From Peribacillus frigoritolerans_B (GTDB lineage: Bacteria > Bacillota > Bacilli > Bacillales > DSM-1321): a DNA stretch of 64,000 nt. Positions 27,512 to 35,431 of this stretch are shown here, in pieces (positions within the stretch are counted from its first letter, which is position 1; each line of letters starts with the position of its first letter). The stretch is taken from positions 158,240-222,239 of the forward strand of contig NZ_JBIWES010000008.1 in assembly GCF_044762665.1 (NCBI RefSeq). Direction: 5' to 3'. A program made the translations under genes and the position numbers. The notes under the pieces are model-generated. The model was not told where the DNA came from and did not search any database. It worked only from the letters and a program-made list of their open reading frames with translations.

Positions 27512-27778
27512 TCATCCTATTAAGGTCTGTAAGTAATGGATTCCATAACCGCTGGCAAAATTAAGAACCAGCAAGGCCACAAGAGGTGAAAGGTCAATCA
27601 TGCCAAGCGGCGGAATGAACTTTCTGAACGGTTCTAAATACGGTTCGCAAATTTTTTCCAAAAATTGACCGATTGATGTCTCCCTTGCATTGGGGAACCA
27701 TGACATCAATATGTAAACGATTAATGCCATTGAATAAATTTCAATTAAATAATATAAACCCTGAAGCACTAAACCCAT
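27512..27778 (-). CDS. ylmG: YggT family membrane protein YlmG
   Basis: An 88-residue protein with two membrane segments (about 5-25 and 62-83) and the YggT signature between them (SWFPNARETSIGQFLEKICEPYLEPFRKFIPP region). YlmG is consistently linked to sepF and divIVA in Gram-positive bacteria; a role in division or membrane organisation is inferred from this context and no enzymatic activity is known. It follows sepF by six bases. Confidence 0.92.
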   Translation of the reverse strand: MGLVLQGLYYLIEIYSMALIVYILMSWFPNARETSIGQFLEKICEPYLEPFRKFIPPLGMIDLSPLVALLVLNFASGYGIHYLQTLIG

Positions 27779-27784
27779 TAACCA

Positions 27785-28249
27785 TTACCACCTCGCTTCT
27801 TCGTACTCCTCTTCGGCGGCGAAGCCGGTAATATTACCGGAAACATCGACGTTGTCCGGGGTACATAAGAATATATCTGTTCCGATTTTTTGGATATCCC
27901 CGCTGATTGCATAAACAGTCCCACTTAGAAAATCGATGATTCGCTTTCCTTGGTCATGCTGGATTCGTTGAAGGTTCACGACTACTGCGCGCCTGTTTTT
28001 CAAATGGTCAGCTACCTCCTGGGCTTCTGCATAAGCACGCGGCTCCAATAATACTACTTTAGAAGATTTCTGTACGCTTTGCAAACTTACGATATTCTGA
28101 TTGGCATTATTCCCTGCAGAAGCGGACTGTTGCTGTTTAGCTGACTTCACGACTTTCGGTTCAGCCTCCTCTTCTTCCACCACTTCATCCCTGTACTCGT
28201 ACTCATCATCCAGCGCGAAATAAGATTTAAATTTTGATACGAACGACAT
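27785..28249 (-). CDS. sepF: Cell division protein SepF
   Basis: Membrane-anchoring partner of FtsZ that forms rings and acts in parallel with FtsA. The 154 residues show an amphipathic N-terminal membrane helix (MSFVSKFKSYFAL), a variable acidic and Gln/Asn-rich linker (about 15-58) and the C-terminal DUF552 domain (VVLLEPRAYAEAQEVADHLK onward, including RRAVVVNLQRI). GGAGG precedes the ATG. It sits between ylmE and ylmG as in B. subtilis. Confidence 0.95.
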   Translation of the reverse strand: MSFVSKFKSYFALDDEYEYRDEVVEEEEAEPKVVKSAKQQQSASAGNNANQNIVSLQSVQKSSKVVLLEPRAYAEAQEVADHLKNRRAVVVNLQRIQHDQGKRIIDFLSGTVYAISGDIQKIGTDIFLCTPDNVDVSGNITGFAAEEEYEEARW

Positions 28250-28270
28250 CTATAGCGTACCTCCTTAAAA

Positions 28271-28942
28271 TTATTCGCCAACAAGTGCTGTACCAATCCT
28301 GATCATTGTAGCGCCTTCCTCAATGGCAATCATGAAATCATTGGACATACCCATGGACAATTCAGTACAGGGGGCATGCTTCAACTCTAAATCTTGTATT
28401 TCAACCTGGATGCCTTTCAGTTTCCGGAAACATTCCCGCAAAATCTGTTCATCATCGGTCAATGGAGCCATCGTCATCAATCCTGCGACATTCACCTTAT
28501 CAAAATCAGATAACCCTTTTATGAAATCAATTGTCGCCTCAGGATTCAGACCATGTTTTGATTCCTCACCTGAAACATTCACCTGCACTAAACAGTTTAT
28601 CGGCTCATTTGCGCGTTTTTGAATTTCTTCTGCCAAAGAAATGCGATCCAATGAATGGATATATGAAATTTTATCGATGACATTCTTGACTTTACGTGTT
28701 TGCATGGAACCAATATAATGCCAGTTTGGCTTGTCCTTCAGCACTTCATATTTAGCCAGAAGCCCTTCGTCACGGTTTTCACCCAAATCAAGTATTCCCG
28801 CTTCCAATGCTTCATTCGCTCTCTCGACCGAAACATATTTCGTCACTGCGATCAACTTAATCGCATCACGGTCCCTTCCACTATTTTCACATGCTATATT
28901 TATTTTTTCTTCGATGTTTTTTAAATTGTCCACTACTTTCAC
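28271..28942 (-). CDS. ylmE: YggS/YlmE family pyridoxal phosphate homeostasis protein
   Basis: Single-domain TIM-barrel protein that binds PLP and controls its free level; no catalytic reaction is established. The PLP lysine is Lys35 in IAVTKYVS, and HYIGSMQTRKVK and ELSMGMSNDF bind the phosphate. The GTG at 28942 gives MKVVDNLKNI and 223 residues, matching B. subtilis YlmE; an open TTG further upstream (28966) overlaps the ribosome-binding site itself and is rejected. Starts two bases after the ylmD stop. Confidence 0.92.
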   Translation of the reverse strand: MKVVDNLKNIEEKINIACENSGRDRDAIKLIAVTKYVSVERANEALEAGILDLGENRDEGLLAKYEVLKDKPNWHYIGSMQTRKVKNVIDKISYIHSLDRISLAEEIQKRANEPINCLVQVNVSGEESKHGLNPEATIDFIKGLSDFDKVNVAGLMTMAPLTDDEQILRECFRKLKGIQVEIQDLELKHAPCTELSMGMSNDFMIAIEEGATMIRIGTALVGE

Positions 28943-28944
28943 TG

Positions 28945-29772
28945 TTACTCTAAATCCTCCTTCCAACCGATAAAACTCATCAATCTGCCTGTCTTCCCAT
29001 TATCACGGCGATGTGAAAAAAACAATTCATGATCGCAGCTTGTACAGTATGATGTAACGTTGATCTGACTATTTGGAATTCCTGATTTTTGAAGAATCAA
29101 TGCATTAAGTTGCTTAAGGTCTAACTGATATTGTCCTTCACTGATTAAATTATAGGGCTTTTCGTCAATATCTACCAGCAAATTCTGCACTAAATCCATG
29201 ACATAATCATCAACTACATAGCATTTCGAACAAATCGACGGTCCAATAACAGCAAATATCTCACTTGCTTTTATACCCTCATTCAGCCATGCCTCAACCA
29301 TTTTTCGTGCAATTCCATTAACCGTACCCTTCCAGCCAGCATGTGCAACCCCAATCATTCCATGTGCCGGAGCAAGAAAGTATAAGGGCACGCAGTCTGC
29401 ATAGCAAAGGGTCAATAGAACGTTTTGGTCCTTCGTATAGAATCCATCAGTCGCTTTAAAGGCTGAATCATAATCCGTAGCGCCCCTCCCGCCATCGCGG
29501 CTGGTAACCTGATGGATATTCGTTTCATGAGTCTGCTCGGCACCTATCCATTCATTAAGCGGATACATCAGCCTATCGGCTATAATCCTGCGGTTTCCCT
29601 GGACATCTTCAAGTTTATCCCCGACATGAAAACCGGTATTCAATGTTTGAAAATCAGCTGTACTGCCCCCCCCGTTTTTTGTGGTGAAGCCCGCTACGAG
29701 CTGGAGATTTTTTTGTCTCCAGCTGTCAATGAGCATATATTGGTCTTTTATTAAAACAAATGGCTCTTTCAT
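28945..29772 (-). CDS. ylmD: Purine nucleoside phosphorylase / multicopper-like YlmD (YfiH/LACC1 family)
   Basis: Zinc enzyme of the DUF152 (YfiH/LACC1) family. Members are reported to act on purine nucleosides; older annotations call them polyphenol oxidases. The metal-binding residues His82, Cys127 and His144 are visible in EQTHETN, YADCVPLYF and VAHAGWKG. Length 275 residues is normal. It lies between ylmC and ylmE; its link to division genes is positional only. Confidence 0.9.
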   Translation of the reverse strand: MKEPFVLIKDQYMLIDSWRQKNLQLVAGFTTKNGGGSTADFQTLNTGFHVGDKLEDVQGNRRIIADRLMYPLNEWIGAEQTHETNIHQVTSRDGGRGATDYDSAFKATDGFYTKDQNVLLTLCYADCVPLYFLAPAHGMIGVAHAGWKGTVNGIARKMVEAWLNEGIKASEIFAVIGPSICSKCYVVDDYVMDLVQNLLVDIDEKPYNLISEGQYQLDLKQLNALILQKSGIPNSQINVTSYCTSCDHELFFSHRRDNGKTGRLMSFIGWKEDLE

Positions 29773-29827
29773 GCTATAAACCTCTTTATTTTTAGTCTAG
29801 TGTATCATATATTTGCGCCACGCACCT

Positions 29828-30097
29828 TTAAAAACGTTCATCTTTCAGTTCTCCTTGAAATACCGTCTGATGTTCAACAAGTATGACATCTGCACCGATT
29901 TTTTTTATTTTGCGCCATGGAATCACAATATCCTGCTCTCTCCCAAAAAAACCCATTAATCTGGTGCCATTTGAAACGACGATTGCCTCTATTTTCCCCG
30001 TGGCCGTATTTATTTCAAGGTCTGACATATTACCCAATTTCTTACCATCCGCTATATTGACGATATCCTTAATTTGAAATTCGGAAATCCTGGTCAC
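29828..30097 (-). CDS. ylmC: PRC-barrel sporulation protein, YlmC/YmxH family
   Basis: An 89-residue single PRC-barrel domain (MTRISEFQIKDIVNIADGKK; later VIPWRKIKKIGADVILVE). Family members are expressed in sporulation and their biochemical role is unknown. The start is GTG at 30097 with AGGAG nine bases upstream; an overlapping ATG is out of frame and hits an immediate stop. In B. subtilis ylmA separates this gene from sigG; ylmA is absent here. Confidence 0.9.
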   Translation of the reverse strand: MTRISEFQIKDIVNIADGKKLGNMSDLEINTATGKIEAIVVSNGTRLMGFFGREQDIVIPWRKIKKIGADVILVEHQTVFQGELKDERF

Positions 30098-30206
30098 ATC
30101 ACTCAGCTCCTCAAAAATTCATCATAGATGAAGGTCCTATTCCTATGTATATGACAAGATGCGCTCAAGGATGAAGATTACGATAAATAAACGTCCCCGA
30201 TTCACG

Positions 30207-30224
30207 ATCCCTTCCGGAAGGGAT
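30207..30224. repeat. 18-bp perfect palindrome between sigG and ylmC
   Basis: ATCCCTTCCGGAAGGGAT is self-complementary over all 18 bases. It lies about 110 bases upstream of ylmC in a 228-base gap that otherwise holds one more hairpin. A protein-binding operator or a short hairpin is possible; neither is shown. Confidence 0.5.
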
Positions 30225-30258
30225 TTTCAACAAAATAAAAAAGCCGCAATGGATAAGT

Positions 30259-30303
30259 AGCTGTGAAGCGGGTACCGACATTTTTGCCCTACCCGCTTCA
30301 GCT
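30259..30303. terminator. Large hairpin downstream of sigG
   Basis: AGCTGTGAAGCGGGTA (30259-30274) pairs with TACCCGCTTCAGCT (30290-30303), one two-base bulge. It starts about 23 bases after the sigG stop. The T tract TTTTTTATTTT on the minus strand lies 16 bases beyond the stem, so termination is likely but not textbook. Confidence 0.6.
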
Positions 30304-30325
30304 AACTTTTTCTCTTGCTCAGCTT

Positions 30326-31105
30326 CTACTGTTGGATATTTTTATTCATTTGCTTGATTGCCGCTTTTTCCAATCGGGAGACCTGTGCTTGTGAAATGCC
30401 GATTTCCTCGGCTACCTCCATTTGCGTCTTCCCTTGGAAAAACCGTTTGCGAAGGATCATTTTTTCCCGGTCATTCAACCGTCTCATGCCTTCATTTATA
30501 GCTATTTCATCAATCCAGGTACTATCTTTATTTTTTTCATCACTCAGTTGGTCGAGTACATAAATCGGATCCCCGCCATCATTATAAATCGGTTCAAAAA
30601 GTGAAACTGGATCTTGTATAGCATCTAGTGCAAAAACAATTTCTTCATGAGGAACTTCCAACACCTTGGCGATTTCTTCAGCTGTCGGCTCACGAAGGGT
30701 CTGGCTTATGAGCTTTTCTTTTACCTGCAAAGCTTTGTAAGCGATGTCTCTTAAAGAACGGGATACCCGAATCGGATTATTGTCACGAAGATATCTTCTG
30801 ATTTCTCCAATAATCATCGGTACAGCATACGTTGAAAACTTAACATTTTGACCTAGGTCAAAGTTATCTATTGACTTCATCAACCCTATACAGCCTACCT
30901 GAAATAGATCATCTACATACTCTCCCCGATTGTTGAAGCGCTGAATGACGCTTAGAACGAGTCGAAGATTCCCGTTTACCAGTTTCTCTCTTGCTGAAAT
31001 ATCGCCATCTTGCAGTTCTTTAAAGAGTTTTCTCATTTCTTCATTCTTTAAAACCGGTAATTTTGATGTATCCACACCGCAGATTTCAACCTTATTACGA
31101 GACAA
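30326..31105 (-). CDS. sigG: RNA polymerase sporulation-specific sigma-G (late forespore)
   Basis: Directs late gene expression in the forespore. Sigma-70 regions 2, 3 and 4 are all present; CGVDTSKLPVLKNEEMRKLF at the N-terminus and the region 4 helix-turn-helix (TQMEVAEEIGISQAQVSRLE) are nearly invariant in Bacillus. The TTG at 31105 preceded by GAGGAGGG gives LSRNKVEICGVD and 259 residues, matching B. subtilis; upstream in-frame codons are rejected. It follows sigE, so readthrough from spoIIG plus its own promoter are expected. Confidence 0.95.
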   Translation of the reverse strand: MSRNKVEICGVDTSKLPVLKNEEMRKLFKELQDGDISAREKLVNGNLRLVLSVIQRFNNRGEYVDDLFQVGCIGLMKSIDNFDLGQNVKFSTYAVPMIIGEIRRYLRDNNPIRVSRSLRDIAYKALQVKEKLISQTLREPTAEEIAKVLEVPHEEIVFALDAIQDPVSLFEPIYNDGGDPIYVLDQLSDEKNKDSTWIDEIAINEGMRRLNDREKMILRKRFFQGKTQMEVAEEIGISQAQVSRLEKAAIKQMNKNIQQ

Positions 31106-31141
31106 AATTATTCCCTCCTCACAGGAGCGCTGTACAAAAAA

Positions 31142-31171
31142 CAGTATTTCCGCGGGAGGAAAAAATATGCA
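31142..31171 (-). promoter_or_regulatory. Candidate sigma-F/sigma-G promoter for sigG
   Basis: On the minus strand TGCATA (31166-31171), a 17-base spacer and AATACTG (31142-31148), near to the forespore consensus TGAATA and CATACTA. It lies 37 bases before the sigG start in the sigE-sigG gap, where the B. subtilis spoIIIG promoter is known to be. Confidence 0.5.
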
Positions 31172-31255
31172 CATGGCTAGAACAGAAAATCCCGATTATT
31201 TTTCAATATAGCTACCAAAGTATTGATTTGATTGACATTTAAGCACTTTATTTTT

Positions 31256-31975
31256 TTACACCATTTTATTAAATTCTTTACGAAGCCTCTTAATAATCCT
31301 TTTTTCTAAACGCGAAATGTAAGATTGGGAAATCCCCAGCATGTCGGCAACGTCCTTTTGGGTTTTTTCTTCCCCGCCTGCAAGTCCAAAACGGAGTTCC
31401 ATTATCTGTTTTTCACGTTCTGATAACTGTGTAAGTGCTTTTGTCAGGAGCTTACGGTCAACGTTTGCCTCAAGGTCTTTCGTGATAATGTCATCATCCG
31501 TACCAAGTACATCCGATAACAGAAGTTCATTTCCATCCCAATCAATATTCAGAGGCTCATCAAAAGAAACTTCAGAGCGGATTTTGTTATTTCTACGTAA
31601 ATACATCAATATTTCATTCTCGATGCATCTCGATGCATATGTAGCCAGTTTTATTTTCTTCTCAGGATTGAATGTATTCACAGCTTTGATCAAACCTATG
31701 GTACCTATGCTGATTAAATCTTCAATGTTGATGCCAGTATTTTCGAATTTCCTGGCAATATAAACAACCAGCCTTAAATTACGTTCAATCAAGATCGAGC
31801 GTGCAGCTTCATCACCATTTGGTAATTTATTGATCAGTATTGCCTCTTCTTCCTTTGAAAGGGGTGGCGGCAGCGCCTCACTCCCTCCTATATAAAATAT
31901 TTCGTCCGTTTTCAATCCGAGCTTGAACAATAGTTTGTACCAAAAGTAAGTGAGCCGAAGAATGAATTTCTTCAA
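31256..31975 (-). CDS. sigE: RNA polymerase sporulation-specific sigma-E precursor (early mother cell)
   Basis: Made as inactive pro-sigma-E and cleaved by SpoIIGA after a signal from the forespore. The 239 residues begin with the pro-region (MKKFILRLTYFWYKLLFKLG, an amphipathic membrane-binding helix, with processing expected near residue 27). Region 2 contains IEDLISIGTIGLIKAVNTF and ATYASRCIENEILMYLR; region 4 ends QKDVADMLGISQSYISRLE. It is 58 bases downstream of spoIIGA in the spoIIG operon. Confidence 0.96.
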   Translation of the reverse strand: MKKFILRLTYFWYKLLFKLGLKTDEIFYIGGSEALPPPLSKEEEAILINKLPNGDEAARSILIERNLRLVVYIARKFENTGINIEDLISIGTIGLIKAVNTFNPEKKIKLATYASRCIENEILMYLRRNNKIRSEVSFDEPLNIDWDGNELLLSDVLGTDDDIITKDLEANVDRKLLTKALTQLSEREKQIMELRFGLAGGEEKTQKDVADMLGISQSYISRLEKRIIKRLRKEFNKMV

Positions 31976-32033
31976 AATAATTCTCCCTTCTAATAAACGG
32001 ATTATGGGTCAAATTTAAGAGTGAATCGATGGT

Positions 32034-32960
32034 TCAGGAGGCAGTTTGTACCGGGATCCCGGTTAACATCTTCGGGTGAACGATAGATTGATAGCTATTA
32101 TCGGGAGAGAGTTGTTGAAAGGTAAACGAAATGAGACCCTGCTTGACATGAAATTCTTTTTCTCCTTGAACGATTTTAATATAATCCGGTTTGATTGCGG
32201 TTAACAGCTGATGCTCATGCCCTACGACTTTATAAGGGATGACACGCATTCTTCCTGTCCATGAATATTCGGGCTGCACTTCCTGACTAATCAGGTTATC
32301 AGGGTTTTTAAAGAGCTCCAGCATATCGTTCGGAATTCCTGTTTCCCCGCCTGAAAGAGAGATGATCATTACTGGGGAACGTGTAATCGGGTCATATAGT
32401 TGATTGCCGCTATCCACCAGTCCATGAAACGTTCCTTCAAAATCAGAAATTTTAACCGAGACCGAAACCATTTGTTCATGTGTAAGCTTGGTCATTTCCA
32501 TCCCTTCAAGTGTTCGCTTGGAAAATTGCCATGCGAGCGGGAACCCGATCATTACGAATATCCAGCTGACAGGGTCGCCAAAACGATTGATACCGGCATA
32601 TTGACCAGGGTCCTTGGACACGATTTGGAATTCAAATAAGTAGTGAAGTCCCAGAAGGATTCCTCCCGATAAAAATGTCACAAAATATAAAGTGGCCACC
32701 GATTTCACGAAAAGTTTTAACCTATTGAACCCAAAGGTTGCCAGCACCATGACCATGGATACTAAAATCTTCATGTATACCCGGTCGGCAATTGCATAAA
32801 AAGGAGTGAATGCCAATACGATAATGAAGGAACCAATCAGTCCGCCGATGCACACCCGCCAAAGAGCTACCCTTCGTTTGAGAATGATTGCGGTCCAATA
32901 TAAAAGGAGGCAGTCAAATAACCAATTCAATAACCAGATCACATCTAAATATAAAGTCAA
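32034..32960 (-). CDS. spoIIGA: Pro-sigma-E processing aspartic peptidase SpoIIGA
   Basis: Membrane-embedded aspartic protease that cleaves pro-sigma-E in the mother cell after SpoIIR signalling. The N-terminal half has five membrane segments (residues about 5-155). The cytoplasmic half carries the retropepsin-like motif LVDSGN with catalytic Asp183, the same position as in B. subtilis. Length 308. First gene of spoIIG; promoter at 33005-33038. Confidence 0.95.
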   Translation of the reverse strand: MTLYLDVIWLLNWLFDCLLLYWTAIILKRRVALWRVCIGGLIGSFIIVLAFTPFYAIADRVYMKILVSMVMVLATFGFNRLKLFVKSVATLYFVTFLSGGILLGLHYLFEFQIVSKDPGQYAGINRFGDPVSWIFVMIGFPLAWQFSKRTLEGMEMTKLTHEQMVSVSVKISDFEGTFHGLVDSGNQLYDPITRSPVMIISLSGGETGIPNDMLELFKNPDNLISQEVQPEYSWTGRMRVIPYKVVGHEHQLLTAIKPDYIKIVQGEKEFHVKQGLISFTFQQLSPDNSYQSIVHPKMLTGIPVQTAS

Positions 32961-33004
32961 ACACCCTCCCCTCCTTATATGAACTAACCTTCCACTAGCA
33001 AAAA

Positions 33005-33038
33005 GTATAGCGTACCTGCCCTTAGAAAGTGTGTCACT
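33005..33038 (-). promoter_or_regulatory. spoIIG promoter: sigma-A boxes with 22-base spacing
   Basis: On the minus strand GTGACA (33033-33038), a 22-base spacer and TATACT (33005-33010). The unusually long spacing is the hallmark of the B. subtilis spoIIG promoter, which sigma-A can only use with Spo0A bound next to the -35 box. A degenerate 0A-box match (TACCGAA, plus strand 33045-33051) lies just upstream. Confidence 0.75.
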
Positions 33039-33221
33039 TTTTGTACCGAAAACTTAAGAGTTTTTCAGTCATTTTTACCCTTTTTGTAGAAAAACAGCTA
33101 TTGATATTTCCAAGACTGTCTTAGAGACTATCCTGCTCCCTTTTACTTCTGTCGATTTATGTTATAAAAGTTTAATAATTAATCATTTCCCACCAGAAGA
33201 CTCCCTCTTCAAGCGTGTATA

Positions 33222-33272
33222 GGGCTAGAGCCCAACGGTAAGGGGGGATGAATGGCAGTTGGCCTAAGCCAA
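33222..33272 (+). repeat. Possible left-end subterminal hairpins of the tnpB element
   Basis: Two short hairpins, GGGCTAGAGCCC (33222-33233) and TTGGCCTAAGCCAA (33259-33272), sit 60-110 bases upstream of the tnpB start. IS200/IS605-type elements carry subterminal hairpins recognised by TnpA; assignment here is inference, and the exact element end is not determined. Confidence 0.35.
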
Positions 33273-33330
33273 AGTATTTTTTTTGACAAACATATGTTCC
33301 TTGTTTGATAATAACGGGGGGGTGAAACCA

Positions 33331-34130
33331 ATGGTCGTAAACAAGGCTTATAAATTTCGAATCTATCCAACGGAACAACTTATTCCTATCAATATAACGT
33401 TTGGCTGCTCTCGTACTGTCCTATAACTTCTATTTAGGCAAACAAAATGAGAAAGATGCTTACTGGTATATCTGTGAAGAAATGAAGCAAAACGGCCAAT
33501 TACCCTCTAATGAATGGAAAGGTTCTTTTCTGAATAAATACACAACAATCAAAGAACTTCCAGCTATAAAGAAAGAGTATTCTATCCTGAAAGAAGTAGA
33601 CAGTATAGCCTTACAGAAATCGGCGGAAAATTCAGCAGATTCCTATAGTCGATATAAAAAAACGAGTCGCCACGTTTCAAATCGAAAAAAGAATCCGGTC
33701 CAATCCTACACGGCTAAACATACGAATGGAAATATCGGAATGATTGGAAACCAAATTAAATTGCCCAAACTCGGCCTCGTTCGTTTTGCTAAAAGCCGCG
33801 AGGTCGAAGGGCGAATCATCAATGCCACAAATCAGGCGGAACCCATCGGGTAAATATTTCATTTCCGTTTTAGCGGAAACCAATGTACCAGTACTTCCTA
33901 AAACGAATCGTTCGTGCGGTGTAGATCTTGGTTTGAAGAACTTTTCGATTCTTTCAGATGGTACGGTTTATCAAAACCCAAAATTCTTCCGGACGGTCGA
34001 AAAAAAACTGGCCAAAGCACAACGAATTCTTTCAAGGCGGCAAGAAATAGCCTTGAATCAAAATAAACCATTGGCTGAAGCCAAAAACTATCAAAAACAA
34101 AAACGAAAGTCGCGATCCTACAGAAATTCC
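33331..34130 (+). pseudogene. Decayed, truncated tnpB (IS200/IS605-family OrfB) fragment
   Basis: TnpB is the RNA-guided nuclease carried by IS200/IS605 elements. The relic begins at ATG 33331 (MVVNKAYKFRIYPTEQ, a typical OrfB start) after GGGGGGGTG, then shifts frame near 33415 and continues with LSYNFYLGKQNEKDAYWYI. A second shift near 33830 leads to RRNPSGKYFISVLAETNV and the first RuvC motif CGVDLGLKNFSILSDGT, then ILSRRQEIALNQNK. A third shift occurs near 34112, after which similarity ends. RuvC-II, the zinc finger, RuvC-III, the 3' guide-RNA region and tnpA are all missing, so it is dead. It sits between spoIIGA and ftsZ, where B. subtilis has bpr. Confidence 0.88.
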
Positions 34131-34187
34131 CCATTATTATGAGGTCATTTGACACAATTGCTTTTAAGGAATGCATTTTATTAACGA

Positions 34188-34214
34188 CAAAAAACCGTTC
34201 CCAAATGGGAACGG
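34188..34214 (-). terminator. Terminator of ftsZ
   Basis: Perfect 9-bp stem CCGTTCCCA/TGGGAACGG with a two-base loop, followed by TTTTTTG on the minus strand, 15 bases after the ftsZ stop. It also shields ftsZ from the tnpB relic. Confidence 0.92.
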
Positions 34215-34229
34215 CATATGACGTCGGTA

Positions 34230-35387
34230 TTAACGGCGTCTATTACGGTTACGGAGGAAGGTTGGAATATCCAGGGCCTCATCACCTTGATTGGCATTAC
34301 GTGCAGGCTGTTCATTGACTTCTTCCCTCTTCACTTCACGCTTCACGTTTGGCTGTGGCGTTTGTTGTGTCTGAGGTCTTGATTGCTGCTGCTGTCCGAG
34401 TGTTGGACGTCCAGTAGGCCGAATTGAAGCTTCAACCTCGTTAAAGCCTGTAGCAATTACCGTAACGACGATTTCATCTTTAAGGTTTTCATTGATAACC
34501 GAACCAAAAATCATGTTGACGTCTTGATCGGATGCTGTAGCCACGATATCGGCCGCTTCCTGGACTTCAAAAAGACTTAGGTTCGTACCACCGGTAATAT
34601 TCATCAGTACGCCTTGGGCACCATCAATTGATGTTTCAAGCAACGGACTGGAAATGGCTTTTTTCGCCGCTTCCGCCGCACGGTTTTCCCCGGAGGAAAT
34701 CCCGATTCCCATAAGAGCGGAACCTTTGTTGGACATGATGGTCTTCACATCGGCAAAGTCCAAGTTAATAAGACCTGGAACAGCAATTAAATCTGAAATC
34801 CCTTGTACACCTTGGCGAAGTACATTATCGGCTTCACGGAATGCTTCAAGCATTGGCGTGCTTTTATCGACGATTTCAAGAAGGCGGTCGTTCGGAATGA
34901 CGATCAGTGTGTCAACCGATTCCTTCATGGATGAAATGCCGCCTTGTGCCTGTGTTGCACGTTTTCGGCCTTCGAAAGTAAATGGACGTGTAACTACACC
35001 CACTGTAAGGGCTCCTAAATCTTTAGCAATGCCCGCTATGACAGGAGCAGCCCCCGTTCCCGTACCTCCGCCCATTCCAGCCGTTACGAATACCATATCG
35101 GCACCTTTAAGCGCTTCTTCAATCTGCTCTTTGCTTTCTTCAGCAGCCTTTTTTCCTACCTCTGGATTGGCACCTGCACCCAAACCGCGTGTAAGCTTCC
35201 CACCGATTTGCATTTTGATTTCTGCTTTTGATAGATTAAGAGCCTGTGCGTCAGTATTGACAGAAATAAACTCAACACCCTGTACACCATGCTCGATCAT
35301 TCTGTTTACCGCATTGTTTCCGCCGCCGCCAACACCTATTACTTTTATCGTTGCTAATTGTTCTAGATTAGAATCAAACTCCAACAT
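34230..35387 (-). CDS. ftsZ: Cell division GTPase FtsZ
   Basis: Tubulin-like GTPase forming the Z-ring. The 385 residues include the GTP-binding loop GGGTGTG (106-112), an N-terminal GGGGNNAVNRM segment (20-30) and the synergy-loop region. A Gln/Pro/Asn-rich unstructured linker (about 318-368) leads to the conserved C-terminal peptide DIPTFLRNRNRRR that binds FtsA, SepF, EzrA and ZapA. It follows ftsA by 44 bases and ends at a strong terminator. Confidence 0.98.
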   Translation of the reverse strand: MLEFDSNLEQLATIKVIGVGGGGNNAVNRMIEHGVQGVEFISVNTDAQALNLSKAEIKMQIGGKLTRGLGAGANPEVGKKAAEESKEQIEEALKGADMVFVTAGMGGGTGTGAAPVIAGIAKDLGALTVGVVTRPFTFEGRKRATQAQGGISSMKESVDTLIVIPNDRLLEIVDKSTPMLEAFREADNVLRQGVQGISDLIAVPGLINLDFADVKTIMSNKGSALMGIGISSGENRAAEAAKKAISSPLLETSIDGAQGVLMNITGGTNLSLFEVQEAADIVATASDQDVNMIFGSVINENLKDEIVVTVIATGFNEVEASIRPTGRPTLGQQQQSRPQTQQTPQPNVKREVKREEVNEQPARNANQGDEALDIPTFLRNRNRRR

Positions 35388-35431
35388 GACAATCCTCCTA
35401 TTTTGACGAAATTCCCGATTCTTAATGATTG

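Noticed and set aside
33172..33378. 68-codon minus-strand frame beside the tnpB relic
   Set aside because: It is antisense to the element's left end and tnpB start, with no ribosome-binding site and no family similarity.
34654..35406. 250-codon open frame on the plus strand opposite ftsZ
   Set aside because: It is fully antisense to ftsZ, has a composition typical of a shadow frame and no ribosome-binding site or family resemblance.
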